Source of the DNA: an uncultured Woeseia sp.
GTDB lineage: Bacteria; Pseudomonadota; Gammaproteobacteria; Steroidobacterales; Woeseiaceae
Length of the DNA: 56,079 bases
Assembly: GCA_913031125.1 (NCBI GenBank)
Contig: CAJWFK010000017.1
Coordinates: 1-56,079 of the forward strand
Direction: 5' to 3'
A program made the translations under genes and the position numbers. How positions within the stretch are numbered: position 1 is the first letter of the stretch; every line of letters starts with the position of its first letter. This document shows positions 9,842 through 19,515 of this stretch, in pieces. The notes under the pieces are model-generated. The model was not told where the DNA came from, did not search any database, and was given only the letters and a program-made list of their open reading frames with translations.

Positions 9842-9870
9842 TCTTTTCGGTTCCGTGCCTTCTCTTTTGC

Positions 9871-10695
9871 TCAAGGTTTGATGAACTTAAGGGTCATGCG
9901 ATTAGATTCTCCAATTGCTTTCATATCGCCATCGGGGGGAAGTCGCCAGACATATTCAGATTCAGTCGGTCGATCCTTTTCGTTCGCGTTGATGTTTGAT
10001 TCAGCAACTAAATTGAATCCAGCTGATTGCATCATATCTACAACATAACTTTTTTTCAGGTAGCCATTTTCACCACTTGCCCATGAATCCGACATATTGT
10101 CGCGAGCATGATGTTGGACAACACCGACGATTCCGCCTGATTTAAGTAGGTCCCATGAGTTTTTAATTGCTGTTTTCAGGTTAGCGCTATTTGGCGCTGT
10201 ATAGGCAAGGTTATGGAGTGCACGAAAAAATAGCACCGCATCCGCGGTACCATGCATCGATCCGGGTAGTGCGCCGAGGACGAAAGCATCTACTTCAGCC
10301 TCATCAGTCAATGCAGTGCTTCTCGATTTTTCTATCCAGTCGGATATCCAGGTTTCACGAGTTGCAAGGAATTCCGGAGAAGCGTAATCGTAGCCAATCC
10401 CCTTGTATACCGCAGTATTATAGTCTGCTCCAATCACTTTTCCTTTTGAGCCAAGGTACGGCTTTAGGATTTTGGTATACCAGACTTCTCCAGGTAGGAC
10501 CTCGACAACTGTCATTCCTGGTTCGATACCAAAAAATCTCAGTGTTTCTTCAGGGTGCCTATATTGATAGCGAGCCTGAACGTTGTCAGTTTGCGCAGCT
10601 AGTATGCTGGTTAATCGATCATCTGCTTTTATGTTAGCCGCCGCTAGTAACAAGGTTGTCACTATCGCAATCTTCGGTGTCATTATCCTGGTCAT
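9871..10695 (-). CDS. Exported class I SAM-dependent methyltransferase-like protein
   Basis: 274 residues with an N-terminal signal peptide ([18 protein letters not shown]). The body matches the predicted methyltransferase group COG4798: [20 protein letters not shown] (a modified motif I lacking the usual DxGxGxG), GKVIGADY and [13 protein letters not shown]. Finding a methyltransferase fold behind a signal peptide is a known peculiarity of this group, and its substrate is unknown. GAGAC precedes the ATG. First gene of the minus-strand operon; its stop overlaps the region just upstream of the epimerase. Confidence 0.82.
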   Translation of the reverse strand: MTRIMTPKIAIVTTLLLAAANIKADDRLTSILAAQTDNVQARYQYRHPEETLRFFGIEPGMTVVEVLPGEVWYTKILKPYLGSKGKVIGADYNTAVYKGIGYDYASPEFLATRETWISDWIEKSRSTALTDEAEVDAFVLGALPGSMHGTADAVLFFRALHNLAYTAPNSANLKTAIKNSWDLLKSGGIVGVVQHHARDNMSDSWASGENGYLKKSYVVDMMQSAGFNLVAESNINANEKDRPTESEYVWRLPPDGDMKAIGESNRMTLKFIKP

Positions 10696-10842
10696 GTAAT
10701 GTCTCTTTTTTAAAAATATAGTTTTTTCACACTTAGCAAATTGATTCGACTATGGCTTCTGTTACGCTATTTTTGACGATTTTTGTACCAAATAAAAGTG
10801 TCCAATCATTTATAATTTAGCGATTAGCGTGGATGTTTGACT

Positions 10843-12678
10843 ATGAGTGAAATTACCCGAAGAAACTTTATCAATGGGTCGCTGATGGCGGCAGGAAGTT
10901 CTATGCTGCCATTCTCGGTTGACAGTCAGGCTGCGATGGCTGCCTTAGATCCATCCTATTACCCACCGGCCTTTACCGGGCTCCGTGGGAGCCATCCTGG
11001 GTCTAACGATCACGCACATGCACAGGCATGGGCTGGGCGTACTGACTGGGGCTCAACAAACAAACTATCGGAGACCTATGACTTGGTTGTGGTTGGGGCC
11101 GGCATAAGTGGGCTGGCGGCCGCATATTTCTATCAGCAACAGTATGGTCCGGATAAAAAGATTCTGATCCTCGACAATCATGATGATTTTGGGGGTCACG
11201 CCAAGCGCAATGAACATGTGATCGATGGCAAAACCTGCATAAGCTATGGCGGATCACAGACCATTGTGGATCCAAAATATGCTCGGCAGGTGGTACTCGA
11301 CTTGTTCGAAGATATTGGAGTTGATTTGACGCGCTTTAACACAGCCTATGACATGGATTTTTACAAGCGTCATGGTATGGGTGGAGTGACTTACTTCAAT
11401 GAAGAAGTATTCGGTGAAGACAAGTTGGTCCAACACCCTTACTGCAACTATCCGAACTATGTCGAAGGATTGTTAGGGGGCAAGCTTTCGCATGAAGAAG
11501 CGGCCCAGCAAGCACCTTTGGATAGAAAAGGCAGGGAACAGCTGCTACGAGTACTTAATGGGGGTCTGCACTCTCTGGGCGTACCAGAAGCGGATCTGCA
11601 GGACTACATAAACACTCATTCCTATTTTGATTATTTGCAAGAAACGCTCGGTGTTGATGATCCAGGGGTGCTGCGAATGGCCAGGCACTCGGGGTTAGAC
11701 TGGGGAAACTATAGTACGGAATTGATGTCTATAGCGGCTGCTGAAAGTTGTGGCGCAATGGGTTTTGCTCCCAAAGCGATTTATGACGAGGACAATCCTT
11801 ATATTCATCATTTTCCCGATGGGAATGCCGGTGTTGCTCGCGCGCTGGTAAAGCATTTGATTCCAAAGGTGGCAAAGGGAAGCAATGCAGAAGCGCTAGT
11901 GCTAGCTCGATTCAATTATGCTGAGTTGGACAGGCCGGGTAATACTGTTCGCCTTCGGCTCAACAGCACGGTTGTGAACGTGAAACATGGTGGTGATGCT
12001 GCGAGCTCAAGTGAGGTATTCGTCACATATATCAATGATAATCAGTCGTTCCAAGTACGGGGCCGCAATGTCGTAATGGCCTGCTACAACATGATGATTC
12101 CGTACATTGTTTCCGGTCTTCCGGAGGCACAGGAGGCGGCATTGAGATTACAAACTAAGAGCCCTTTCGTGTACACAACAGTTGGTTTGAGAAATTGGCA
12201 TGCGATGAAGGAGTCAGGGATTGGGGTTGCGATGTCACCTGGCAATATGCACCAGGCTGTGCTGATGGATTTTCCCGTAAGTATGGGCGGGTATAAATTC
12301 ACCGAATCGCCCGACGAGCCGTGCGTTATTCAAATGATTAGTTGCCCTTACGGCACATTTGGTGCGCCCCCTGAAGATCAGTTTCGAGAAGCACGTTATC
12401 GTATGTTATCTCTTCAATTTAGTGATTACGAAAAGGAAATCCGGCGACATTTAACAGGGATGTTTCCGAAAGAATTGTTCGACTTTGACAAGGATGTTGC
12501 CAGTATTTCAGTTAATCGCTGGGCGCATGGATACACTTACGCCGGGCCAGGGAATTCGGTACGTGTTGGACGGCAGCCATTCGGTCGGATAACTGTTGCC
12601 AACTCCGATTCAGCACCTGGAGCAGATGCAAAAACTGCTATTATGATGGGCAGCCGCGCAGTCAACGAACTTAGTTAA
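10843..12678 (+). CDS. Tat-exported FAD-dependent oxidoreductase (spermidine-dehydrogenase-like)
   Basis: 611 residues. A twin-arginine signal (TRRNFINGS) opens the protein, followed by a FAD-binding Rossmann motif DLVVVGAGISGLAAAYF and the striking segment ILDNHDDFGGHAKRNE. A C-terminal FAD segment (FGRITVANSDSAPGADAK) closes it. From memory this layout and the DNHDDFGGHAKRNE box occur in periplasmic spermidine dehydrogenase (SpdH)-type proteins, so an exported amine dehydrogenase is the best guess; the substrate is not proven. ATG at 10843 is preferred over the in-frame TTG at 10837; GGATG lies 9 bases upstream, and TATAAT near 10811 may be its -10. A paralogue lies at 16581. Confidence 0.85.
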   Translation: MSEITRRNFINGSLMAAGSSMLPFSVDSQAAMAALDPSYYPPAFTGLRGSHPGSNDHAHAQAWAGRTDWGSTNKLSETYDLVVVGAGISGLAAAYFYQQQYGPDKKILILDNHDDFGGHAKRNEHVIDGKTCISYGGSQTIVDPKYARQVVLDLFEDIGVDLTRFNTAYDMDFYKRHGMGGVTYFNEEVFGEDKLVQHPYCNYPNYVEGLLGGKLSHEEAAQQAPLDRKGREQLLRVLNGGLHSLGVPEADLQDYINTHSYFDYLQETLGVDDPGVLRMARHSGLDWGNYSTELMSIAAAESCGAMGFAPKAIYDEDNPYIHHFPDGNAGVARALVKHLIPKVAKGSNAEALVLARFNYAELDRPGNTVRLRLNSTVVNVKHGGDAASSSEVFVTYINDNQSFQVRGRNVVMACYNMMIPYIVSGLPEAQEAALRLQTKSPFVYTTVGLRNWHAMKESGIGVAMSPGNMHQAVLMDFPVSMGGYKFTESPDEPCVIQMISCPYGTFGAPPEDQFREARYRMLSLQFSDYEKEIRRHLTGMFPKELFDFDKDVASISVNRWAHGYTYAGPGNSVRVGRQPFGRITVANSDSAPGADAKTAIMMGSRAVNELS

Positions 12679-12697
12679 GAGTGTCTACAATTAGCAT

Positions 12698-14164
12698 TTA
12701 AGAAATAGATGCAGACTTTGGTAAATTGTCTAATGCTTTGATTGTAGTTTCCTCTCGAAAACGACTTAGTTGAAATGCAGATAAATCTATTCCGGTCTCT
12801 TTACCAGTTAACATTCCGGCAGTAGCTTTTCCTGCGCCAGGACCAATGCCGAAGCCATGCCCACTTAACCCTGCAGCAATATAGAATCCAGGAATTTTTT
12901 CTGATTGGTCAATAACTGGAACAGCGTCAGCTGTGGATTCAACAATTCCCGCCCAAACCTCAGCGAATTTAATATTTCCCAGCCCGGGAAAAATAGTTTC
13001 AAGACTCTCTCGAATACTCGAGATAGCATCCGGATTTGGATTAGGATTTAGTACTCTAATTTTTTCGAATGGTGATTCACTATCCAGACTCCATTGTGCT
13101 GGTGTTGTCGACTCATGCATGAAGTCGCTATCGATTGAATAATCGTTGCTAGCACTATTGGCTACAGAATAGCCACCATCTTGCCGCCGTCTGATTCCAA
13201 TGTTTTGTTCCCATATGCAACTATCTAGAACACTTTCACTAGGCACTGTTCGCACCACAGTGCCGCGCACAATGGTCTGTGGAATTGAAAGTCCAAGTGA
13301 TTTGCAGAACATGCTGGCCCAAACACCGGCGGCACATACGACTATTGGCGCGGCGATAACACCATATTCAGTTATCACACCGGAAACACGGCCGGCTTCC
13401 GTTTCTAATCCGCGCACGGCGCAGGTTGTCAGGATCGTTGCTCCGTTTCGCTCTGCTGCCCGAGCTATTGCAGGCGCAGCTTTGTGTGGTTCTGCACATC
13501 CATCGCTTGGAGTGTAAAGAGCACCTTTCCAGGGAGCTAGAGCACCATGAGCATAGTGCCTGAGCTCGTCCCCAGCAATTACGCGGCTCGCAAGACCATA
13601 TTCTTTCGCTATCGGTAACCAATTTTCTGCCCATCGGTTAAGATCATCTTCATTTTTTGTCGCATACATGCAACCGGTTTCCCGAAAGCCGACATCTTCT
13701 CCAATGTCAGCAGAAAGCTCATGCCAGATCTTCATACTCTCAAGCATCATGGGCATCTCTCTGATATCTCGACCTTGCTGGCGGACCCAACCCCAGTTGC
13801 GGCTCGACTGTTCCCCACTTATATGGCCTTTCTCACATAGCACAACATTTACACCCTGCTGAGTTAGGAACCACGCCGTAGATACTCCTAAAATACCCCC
13901 GCCGATAATTACGACTTCAGCAGAACTTGGAATGGTCTGAGGTGGTACAAAGGGCTTGGACCAAGTCTGGGAAACGATGTTTTCTGGAATAGTCTCGGCA
14001 CTCCTACTTAGGTCTTGGTAGCTGTGCTTTGTTTTATCTTTTATAGGGTTAGGGAATGTTGTGTCCTTGTGCGTTTCCCCGGGAACTTTTGAATTACAAC
14101 CAGTCGATAGTGCAGCAGCCCCCAATAGGCCAGTCCGAATAAGATTTCGTCTCGTATGGTTCAA
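12698..14164 (-). CDS. FAD-dependent oxidoreductase of the D-amino-acid oxidase family, Tat lipoprotein
   Basis: 488 residues. The N-terminus combines a twin-arginine pattern (TRRNLIRTG) with a lipobox (LSTGC), so the enzyme should be exported folded with FAD and anchored by lipid at Cys23. The DAO fold follows: VVIIGGGILGVSTAWFL, the flavin-contact QSSRNWGWVRQQGRD, and a C-terminal GFYIAAGLSGHGFGIGPGAGK. These match glycine/D-amino-acid oxidase-type enzymes (DadA, sarcosine oxidase and relatives) that oxidise secondary or D-amino acids. It starts 14 bases after the FkbM gene and converges on the 10843 oxidoreductase with 19 bases between stops. Cis-4-hydroxy-D-proline or other imino acids are plausible substrates. 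Confidence 0.87.
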   Translation of the reverse strand: MNHTRRNLIRTGLLGAAALSTGCNSKVPGETHKDTTFPNPIKDKTKHSYQDLSRSAETIPENIVSQTWSKPFVPPQTIPSSAEVVIIGGGILGVSTAWFLTQQGVNVVLCEKGHISGEQSSRNWGWVRQQGRDIREMPMMLESMKIWHELSADIGEDVGFRETGCMYATKNEDDLNRWAENWLPIAKEYGLASRVIAGDELRHYAHGALAPWKGALYTPSDGCAEPHKAAPAIARAAERNGATILTTCAVRGLETEAGRVSGVITEYGVIAAPIVVCAAGVWASMFCKSLGLSIPQTIVRGTVVRTVPSESVLDSCIWEQNIGIRRRQDGGYSVANSASNDYSIDSDFMHESTTPAQWSLDSESPFEKIRVLNPNPNPDAISSIRESLETIFPGLGNIKFAEVWAGIVESTADAVPVIDQSEKIPGFYIAAGLSGHGFGIGPGAGKATAGMLTGKETGIDLSAFQLSRFREETTIKALDNLPKSASIS

Positions 14165-14178
14165 TTTTATTCCATAGC

Positions 14179-14928
14179 TTAATTACTCAAGAAACTTAAC
14201 CCGACGGATTGTTTTCTTGGAACATTGTCTTGATCCAAAGGATGGGGTAAAACACTCTGCTCACCAATTTTTAATGGATCTCTGGAAAACGTCATTTCGA
14301 TTCCTTCGGAATCTCCTTGGTTATTCACTCTATTATTATTTGGATGTGTATGTACCAGTTGGAGCTCAAATCGGTTAATGAAATTTTCAATTTCAGTTAC
14401 ATGCTCAGAAACTTTGTGAAATTCGATCGCTAACCCGGATAGAGTGCCTGAGAACGAGATAATTTCTTCTAAAATTTCATATTCAGAGCCTTCGATATCC
14501 ACCTTCAAGAATAGTGGCTTTTTTTCAAGCCGATCCATGGATTTCTTTAAATTAGTATGGCCGCTCTGTCCACCCCCAACTTGCTCTTTATAATGAGTCG
14601 CTTTGTCGTTAAAGAATCTTTTAAAGCTATGGTAGGTTTTGATCGCTTCCGACGGTCCATTAGCTTTTCCTATTAGGGCACTCAGGAATCCCTTGATGAA
14701 AAACTTCAACCAGAATGTACCTGTAACCGTATGGTCATAGGCATGAGTTGGAACTGTGTTTGCACTGACAAAATCTTCCTCAAATTTCCAGTTCTTGCCG
14801 ATACCCATTGAGAGTAGGGAATTAGAGTTCTTGATCGAGGTCTTCTCAATCAAGTAACCTCCGTCATGGTTCCCGCCTAACCTGGTAAGGTCAAATAAAC
14901 CGTTGGGTTTGAAATTTGATGGAAACAT
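14179..14928 (-). CDS. FkbM-family methyltransferase
   Basis: 249 residues without a signal peptide. The FkbM core is visible: LGGNHDGGYLI near the start, SMGIGKNWKFEEDF (motif I region), and FLKVDIEGSEYEILEEI, the most conserved family block, followed by LSGLAIEFHKV. FkbM enzymes O-methylate sugars or other small molecules. The gene is unusually AT-rich for the window, which may mean it was acquired. On the minus strand TATATT at 14969-14964 lies about 35 bases upstream and may be its -10 box, with a predicted A start 9 bases on, but it lacks the TG of the strong sites. Confidence 0.82.
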   Translation of the reverse strand: MFPSNFKPNGLFDLTRLGGNHDGGYLIEKTSIKNSNSLLSMGIGKNWKFEEDFVSANTVPTHAYDHTVTGTFWLKFFIKGFLSALIGKANGPSEAIKTYHSFKRFFNDKATHYKEQVGGGQSGHTNLKKSMDRLEKKPLFLKVDIEGSEYEILEEIISFSGTLSGLAIEFHKVSEHVTEIENFINRFELQLVHTHPNNNRVNNQGDSEGIEMTFSRDPLKIGEQSVLPHPLDQDNVPRKQSVGLSFLSN

Positions 14929-15001
14929 TTGATCCTGTTCGTCAAAGTGTTATTTGATGGCGGAATATAGTCGCTTATGCGTTCCTAAATAGACTGAAGA
15001 G

Positions 15002-16399
15002 TCAGTTGCTGAAAACCACTGTATGCGAGATTTCACCTCCGAGCGGCACCGTAACTTTTTCCTCTATGCGTTCACCTTTATAGTCGCCGCGCACGATATA
15101 ATCGCCAGCCACGACCATAAACGTTGTGCTACGGCGTACTTCCCGTGCAACTGGTCGTGTGCCTTTTGCGCTGTTGCCGGTATAGAGGCTCCAGCCCGCA
15201 TGTCCTTTAGTAGGTGCTCCATCTGTGCCAACTGCTTCTACTCGTAGCAGGCCTGCACCGAGATCTATTGTGCGTGAACCGTTATCACCGGCCTTAAGAT
15301 TAAGTTCGAATTCTAGTTCCAGATCTTCACTATCGACGACCCCGATATAGTCCCCTGGCGGAACGTTAAATCGGACACTGCTACCCGGGTCTGTGGCAAC
15401 TCTTGCTCCCCGACTACCGTCTGGGTTTATTGTGAATACTGCCCATCCTAAAATTCTACGCAGGGGTTTTGAGTCGGGACTTAATTTGGCATCCAGCTCA
15501 ATACGCGCATGAGCCATGACTACATCCACGTTCATCGGGTCGGTAGTTTCTACGGTGAACGTCTGGCGTCTTTCAATATCGCCAACCTTTGCAGTCGCTA
15601 CGTATTCCCCTGGCTCTAGGGCCACTGCATACTCAGCCGTAAGTCCAATATGTTGGCGTTCTCCAATTCCTTTTCCTGCTTGCAGATACACGTTCCACAT
15701 TACCGCTTGCGTGAGAAGTTCTTCATTTCCATCCAAGGCGCGAAGTGTAACGTTACGAATAACTTTGGTCTCACTAACTGTTTTTCCTAGAGCCTCTGAT
15801 AGTTCACTTGCGTTGGCTGCATCCAGGTAAAGTCCACCGGTTTCATTAGCAAGGCATTGCAAAGCAGCGGTATTTTTTCCAGCTAGATCGAAACCGATCA
15901 CATGCGTCCGAAAATCGATACCACTAGCAGCCAATTGCTTACCTAGTGCGCAAGGATCAGCATTGCAAGTTTCGAGGCCATCAGTGATTAGGATTACGGT
16001 ACCGGCAGTGGTTTCATGATTGAGTGCTTCGGCAGCAAGTCGCACAGCCTCAGAAAGGGGGGTTCTACCCTTTGCATTTACATCTTCCACCGCAGATTGG
16101 AGTCTGCTGGCGTTAAATTCACTAACCGGCACAAGAATCTCAATATCACTGCAATCTCTTGTGCGGCGATGGCCGTAAGCCATGAGTCCCAACTGATCCG
16201 CCGTATCCCAGTTTTCAATAAGTTCTCCCAGTACACGTTTAGCGGATAGAATTTTTCGCTCACCATCAACACGACCTCTCATGCTCCCTGACCCGTCGAG
16301 CACAACCATAACGCGGCCGTTTTCGGCAAGAAGTGGTTGGGCACCAGCCAGGAACATAAAGATTAGAGGTATGACTAGAGGGATTGTTTTTTTATACAT
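15002..16399 (-). CDS. VWA domain protein, exported
   Basis: 465 residues with a signal peptide ending near PLLAEN. A von Willebrand factor A domain spans roughly residues 28-215, with a complete MIDAS metal site: VVLDGSGSM (DxSxS), a Thr in GRTPLSEAV and ILITDGLETC. Three beta-rich stretches of about 90 residues follow, each with a (Y)x(V/A)xG(D) turn such as AVALEPGEYVATAKVGD, NVPPGDYIGVVD and VAGDYIVRGDYKG, which look like repeated carbohydrate-binding or carboxypeptidase-regulatory-type sandwiches. Likely a periplasmic or surface adhesion/assembly protein. It is read away from the 16581 operon. Confidence 0.85.
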   Translation of the reverse strand: MYKKTIPLVIPLIFMFLAGAQPLLAENGRVMVVLDGSGSMRGRVDGERKILSAKRVLGELIENWDTADQLGLMAYGHRRTRDCSDIEILVPVSEFNASRLQSAVEDVNAKGRTPLSEAVRLAAEALNHETTAGTVILITDGLETCNADPCALGKQLAASGIDFRTHVIGFDLAGKNTAALQCLANETGGLYLDAANASELSEALGKTVSETKVIRNVTLRALDGNEELLTQAVMWNVYLQAGKGIGERQHIGLTAEYAVALEPGEYVATAKVGDIERRQTFTVETTDPMNVDVVMAHARIELDAKLSPDSKPLRRILGWAVFTINPDGSRGARVATDPGSSVRFNVPPGDYIGVVDSEDLELEFELNLKAGDNGSRTIDLGAGLLRVEAVGTDGAPTKGHAGWSLYTGNSAKGTRPVAREVRRSTTFMVVAGDYIVRGDYKGERIEEKVTVPLGGEISHTVVFSN

Positions 16400-16442
16400 T
16401 GCGAATTATTCCCGCTGTTTTTGCTACGGCTGATTTTACATC

Positions 16443-16461
16443 TGATATATTGATCAAGCTA
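16443..16461 (+). promoter_or_regulatory. Extended -10 promoter-like element (TGaTATATT-N9-A)
   Basis: TG at 16443-16444, TATATT at 16446-16451, nine bases (gatcaagct), then A at 16461. The A begins ATG of a 13-codon frame (16461-16502) rich in polar residues with one Trp and one Cys. A second small frame with its own GAGGAAGG-type site starts at 16520 (27 codons) and overlaps the start of the 16581 gene. This is the likely promoter of the 16581-20994 operon, with about 120 bases of leader; a leader-peptide role is speculation. Confidence 0.6.
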
Positions 16462-16580
16462 TGAAAAACCTGGTAAGCAATAGCTGTGTATGGCGTATTT
16501 GAGGAAGGTTTCGAAGAGGATGCTTTGCCAAATGTGCGAAGATGATTGGAATATTTTCTCTGCCTTAGTGAAGGATAAGT

Positions 16581-18461
16581 ATGAAAGATCATGGCATAAA
16601 TAAGCCTATAACGCGCCGCGATTTCGTTGGAGGCGTGGCCGTAGCGATAAGCGGTAGTGTGGCTTGGAGGTGGTCAGAGGCTGGGGCGCCGGTGGTTTCA
16701 TATGAACATCTTGACGCAAAAGGAAATAGGTATCCGCCAGTTCGCACTGGCATGCGGGGTAGCCACGATGGCTCTTTTGATGTCGCTCATAAGATGCGAG
16801 ATGGAATTCGTTGGAATAATTCAGTGGAAACGGAAGAGCAGTACGATCTTATTGTTGTCGGAGGTGGTTTAAGCGGTTTGGCGACAGCCTGGTACTTTAA
16901 AGAAAGGGACCCGGCGGCGCGGATTTTAATCCTCGACAACCACGATGACTTTGGAGGTCATGCAAAGCGGAACGAGTTCTGGCACGGTGACCGGATGCTG
17001 CTTTGTAATGGCGGCACGTTAAACATCTCGAATCTTCATCGGTACGACGAAGAAGGACAGCGTCTTCTAAAGGCATTGGGTATAGACGTAGAACGTTATT
17101 CAGACTTTCATGATGGTGATCTGTATATATCTCACGGCTTGGGCCGAGGGGTCTTTTTTGATCGGGAAACGTTTGGTGAAGATCGGCTCGTGGTTGGCGA
17201 AGGGGAGCAGTCGTGGCCGCAGTTCCTGGCGCAGACACCCTTATCGGCTCAGGCGCGTCAAGATCTGGCTCGGTTATACGATGATTCCGGCAAAGACTAC
17301 CTGGGACATCTTAGCCAAGAAGAAAAGGTCAAATTCCTTCAGAACACAAGCTACGAAGATTTTCTTCTTGAAAAGGCAAAAATTGGTCGGGAGGCAGTAT
17401 CTTTCTTGTGGAGATCCACCACATGGGCAATAGGAATTGATGCAATCTCCGGGTGGGTTGCAGCTACAAGCGGTTGGCCGGGAACGAGCGGTCTCGGTGT
17501 GAATGAGTACAGCGGAGATGCGTTGTTCTGCCAATTTCCGGATGGCAATGCAACCATAGCTCGCCTTCTGGTCCGTTCGTTGATTCCTAGTGTGGCGGCC
17601 GGTAATACATTGGATGATGTGGTTGAAGCTCGCTTTGACTATAGTGCCCTTGATGTGCCCGAGTCGGCTGTGCGTGTCCGTCTCGATAGCACTGTGGTCA
17701 AGGTGAAGCACTGTGGTGACCCAGTAACATCTGATCAGGTTGAGGTTGATTATGTGCGCGGTGATCGCGCGTACCGAGTCCGCGGTGGGTCTTGCGTGTT
17801 GGCTTGTTACCACTCTGCGATACCCTATCTTTGCGACGAGTTACCGGCAGCACAAAAAGAGGCGTTATCTTCTGCCCTCAAAGCGCCACTGATTTACACT
17901 AGCGTATTGCTGCGGAATTGGAGAGCTTTTTCTCGGTTGGGGATTCGTAACCTGCGCAGTCCAGGTAGCTACTTTGAGTCGATGAGTCTGCAACCAGCTT
18001 TAAGCATCGGCGGATACCGCCATTCGAGTGGACCCGACGAGCCTATTGTCTTGCGCATGTCCCGAGCTCCGCTCGACTTACAAACACGTGGATTACCCGC
18101 GTCAGAGCAGTGGAAGGAGGGCCGGACAGAGCTGCTTACAACGACCTTTGAGACTTTTGAACTAAAGATCAGGGATCAGCTCGATCGTATCCTGTCGGAC
18201 GGAGGATTCGAGTCTGCCCGTGATATTGAAGCAATAACCGTGAACCGCTGGCCACACGGCTACGCTTATGGCCAGGATCCGGAGACGGGGCAGGTCGCAT
18301 GGAATCTCGATGAGTTGTCACCAGAGCGATCTCCCTGGCTTGAGGCGAGTAAACCTTTCGGACGCATTGCTATCGCAAACTCCGATGCCCGGGCGGATGC
18401 TATGACCGAGGGTGCATTTAAAGCCGCACATATGGCGGTCGCCGCACTCGTTAGCGATTGA
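16581..18461 (+). CDS. Tat-exported FAD-dependent oxidoreductase, paralogue of the 10843 gene
   Basis: 626 residues. Twin-arginine signal TRRDFVGGVAVAISGS, Rossmann motif DLIVVGGGLSGLATAWYF and the box ILDNHDDFGGHAKRNEF match the 10843 protein, as do NRWPHGYAY and the final FGRIAIANSDARADA. It has an extra ~20 residues before the last FAD segment. As with its paralogue, spermidine-dehydrogenase-like amine oxidation in the periplasm is the best guess. Unlike the paralogue it is followed after 59 bases by a CxxCH protein that could take its electrons. GAAGGATA precedes the ATG. Probably first gene of a four-gene operon. Confidence 0.85.
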   Translation: MKDHGINKPITRRDFVGGVAVAISGSVAWRWSEAGAPVVSYEHLDAKGNRYPPVRTGMRGSHDGSFDVAHKMRDGIRWNNSVETEEQYDLIVVGGGLSGLATAWYFKERDPAARILILDNHDDFGGHAKRNEFWHGDRMLLCNGGTLNISNLHRYDEEGQRLLKALGIDVERYSDFHDGDLYISHGLGRGVFFDRETFGEDRLVVGEGEQSWPQFLAQTPLSAQARQDLARLYDDSGKDYLGHLSQEEKVKFLQNTSYEDFLLEKAKIGREAVSFLWRSTTWAIGIDAISGWVAATSGWPGTSGLGVNEYSGDALFCQFPDGNATIARLLVRSLIPSVAAGNTLDDVVEARFDYSALDVPESAVRVRLDSTVVKVKHCGDPVTSDQVEVDYVRGDRAYRVRGGSCVLACYHSAIPYLCDELPAAQKEALSSALKAPLIYTSVLLRNWRAFSRLGIRNLRSPGSYFESMSLQPALSIGGYRHSSGPDEPIVLRMSRAPLDLQTRGLPASEQWKEGRTELLTTTFETFELKIRDQLDRILSDGGFESARDIEAITVNRWPHGYAYGQDPETGQVAWNLDELSPERSPWLEASKPFGRIAIANSDARADAMTEGAFKAAHMAVAALVSD

Positions 18462-18520
18462 TTCCCCGACAGACTTCGATTAAACCGATATAGTTAAGCA
18501 ATAACGTTCGGGGGAAACTA

Positions 18521-18985
18521 GTGCAGGAAAGGAACAAGGGATTGATCAGAGTCGACTGGATCCTCGGAATGATTGCATTCTATTGGCTATCATCATTCGC
18601 CGAGGACGTGGATCAAGTGCCATCTGCGCCCACACAAGATGCACCGCCTACAATTACTCGAGCAACCTTTCCGGATTCGGATGGAAAGAGCTTTTTCAAT
18701 GAACAGGTTCTGCCGCAGTTGGGGAGGAACGGTTGCCCCATCTGTCATATGCCCGGGCCTGGATATGTAAGGCCGGAAATCAGTTACGACGGTTTATTTC
18801 CGTTCTTGGCTATTGGACAGGCGGCTGATAACAACGTTGTCATATTTAAGATTGCGAACCAACGGAGTTTTTCGTCCGATGAGCCCAATCATCCTGGGGG
18901 AGACCGTTGTAAGAATGAGGAGGCTGAACCCTGCAAAACCATAATGGCATGGTGGGAAGTGGAATTTGGTAGCCCAACCTTTTAA
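18521..18985 (+). CDS. Exported cytochrome-c-like CxxCH protein
   Basis: 154 residues starting at GTG with GGGGGAAA upstream. A hydrophobic N-terminus (GMIAFYWLSSFAED) is a signal peptide. One haem-c motif CPICH sits at residues 72-76 in a context like the short cytochrome domains of DUF1588/planctomycete-type proteins: FFNEQVLPQLGRNGCPICH, followed by two further Cys and a C-terminal IMAWWEVEF helix. A distal Met/His ligand cannot be assigned. Directly behind a periplasmic FAD oxidoreductase, an electron-acceptor role is plausible. Loss of haem and a structural Cys role is the alternative. Confidence 0.72.
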   Translation: MQERNKGLIRVDWILGMIAFYWLSSFAEDVDQVPSAPTQDAPPTITRATFPDSDGKSFFNEQVLPQLGRNGCPICHMPGPGYVRPEISYDGLFPFLAIGQAADNNVVIFKIANQRSFSSDEPNHPGGDRCKNEEAEPCKTIMAWWEVEFGSPTF

Positions 18986-19037
18986 TTATTACTACTAGCT
19001 AAAAACCCAATTTAAAAAAACATCGATAGGAGTTTTT

Positions 19038-19487
19038 GTGAAAAATAATCTGAACCTACTTTTGTGTGTCGTAATCCTTTTTGGCAATAACTCCATTGCA
19101 GATAAGCAAATGAATGACAACAATATAATAGATCTCGATTTCAGTCAGTTGCAGACGGTTGAATTATATCCCGTGGAAGATTATCCGTTTATGAAGGTTA
19201 TTGATGGGGATGAGCCGTTAGCCGGAGGGGTAACCAGCTTTCAATCTAATGATGGGAAGTTTGACGTGGGTTCGTCCCGTTACTCAAAAATTACTCTGCG
19301 CCTAAGTGATTGGCCTGTCGATGAGTTTATGTATTTTCTTGAGGGGCAGGTTGAAATTACAAATGAAGACGGCTCATCAAAAATTTACGGCGCTGGTGAC
19401 GCTATTGTGATGCCTAAAGGATTCAATGGCATTTGGAGACAACTAACTCCAATTAAAAAGATCAACATTTCATATCCGATGGAATGA
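19038..19487 (+). CDS. Exported cupin domain protein
   Basis: 149 residues from a GTG start with ATAGGAG just upstream. Signal peptide followed by a single C-terminal cupin: the DEFMYFLEGQVEITNEDG stretch and the GDAIVMPKGFNGIWRQL block fit the cupin_3 type ((S)-ureidoglycine aminohydrolase-like, former DUF861). Few His ligands are visible (motif 1 reads WPVDEFMYFLEG), so metal binding is doubtful. Lies between the cytochrome-like gene and a flavin amine oxidase, 28 bases before the latter, so it probably belongs to the same amine-oxidation operon. Confidence 0.78.
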   Translation: MKNNLNLLLCVVILFGNNSIADKQMNDNNIIDLDFSQLQTVELYPVEDYPFMKVIDGDEPLAGGVTSFQSNDGKFDVGSSRYSKITLRLSDWPVDEFMYFLEGQVEITNEDGSSKIYGAGDAIVMPKGFNGIWRQLTPIKKINISYPME

Positions 19488-19515
19488 CGCAGCTTTGAAT
19501 TTGGGTGACTGAGAT

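Noticed and set aside
10191-10637. 148-codon plus-strand frame opposite the methyltransferase gene
   Set aside because: Shadow of a real gene on the other strand, with no family pattern.
14954-14972. Minus-strand TATATT-N9-A upstream of the FkbM gene as a ninth copy of the element
   Set aside because: Spacing to A fits but the TG and the conserved spacer end are missing; treated as an ordinary -10 candidate only.
17274-17813. 179-codon open frame on the minus strand inside the 16581 oxidoreductase
   Set aside because: It is antisense to a well-supported family gene, has unnatural composition and no ribosome site.
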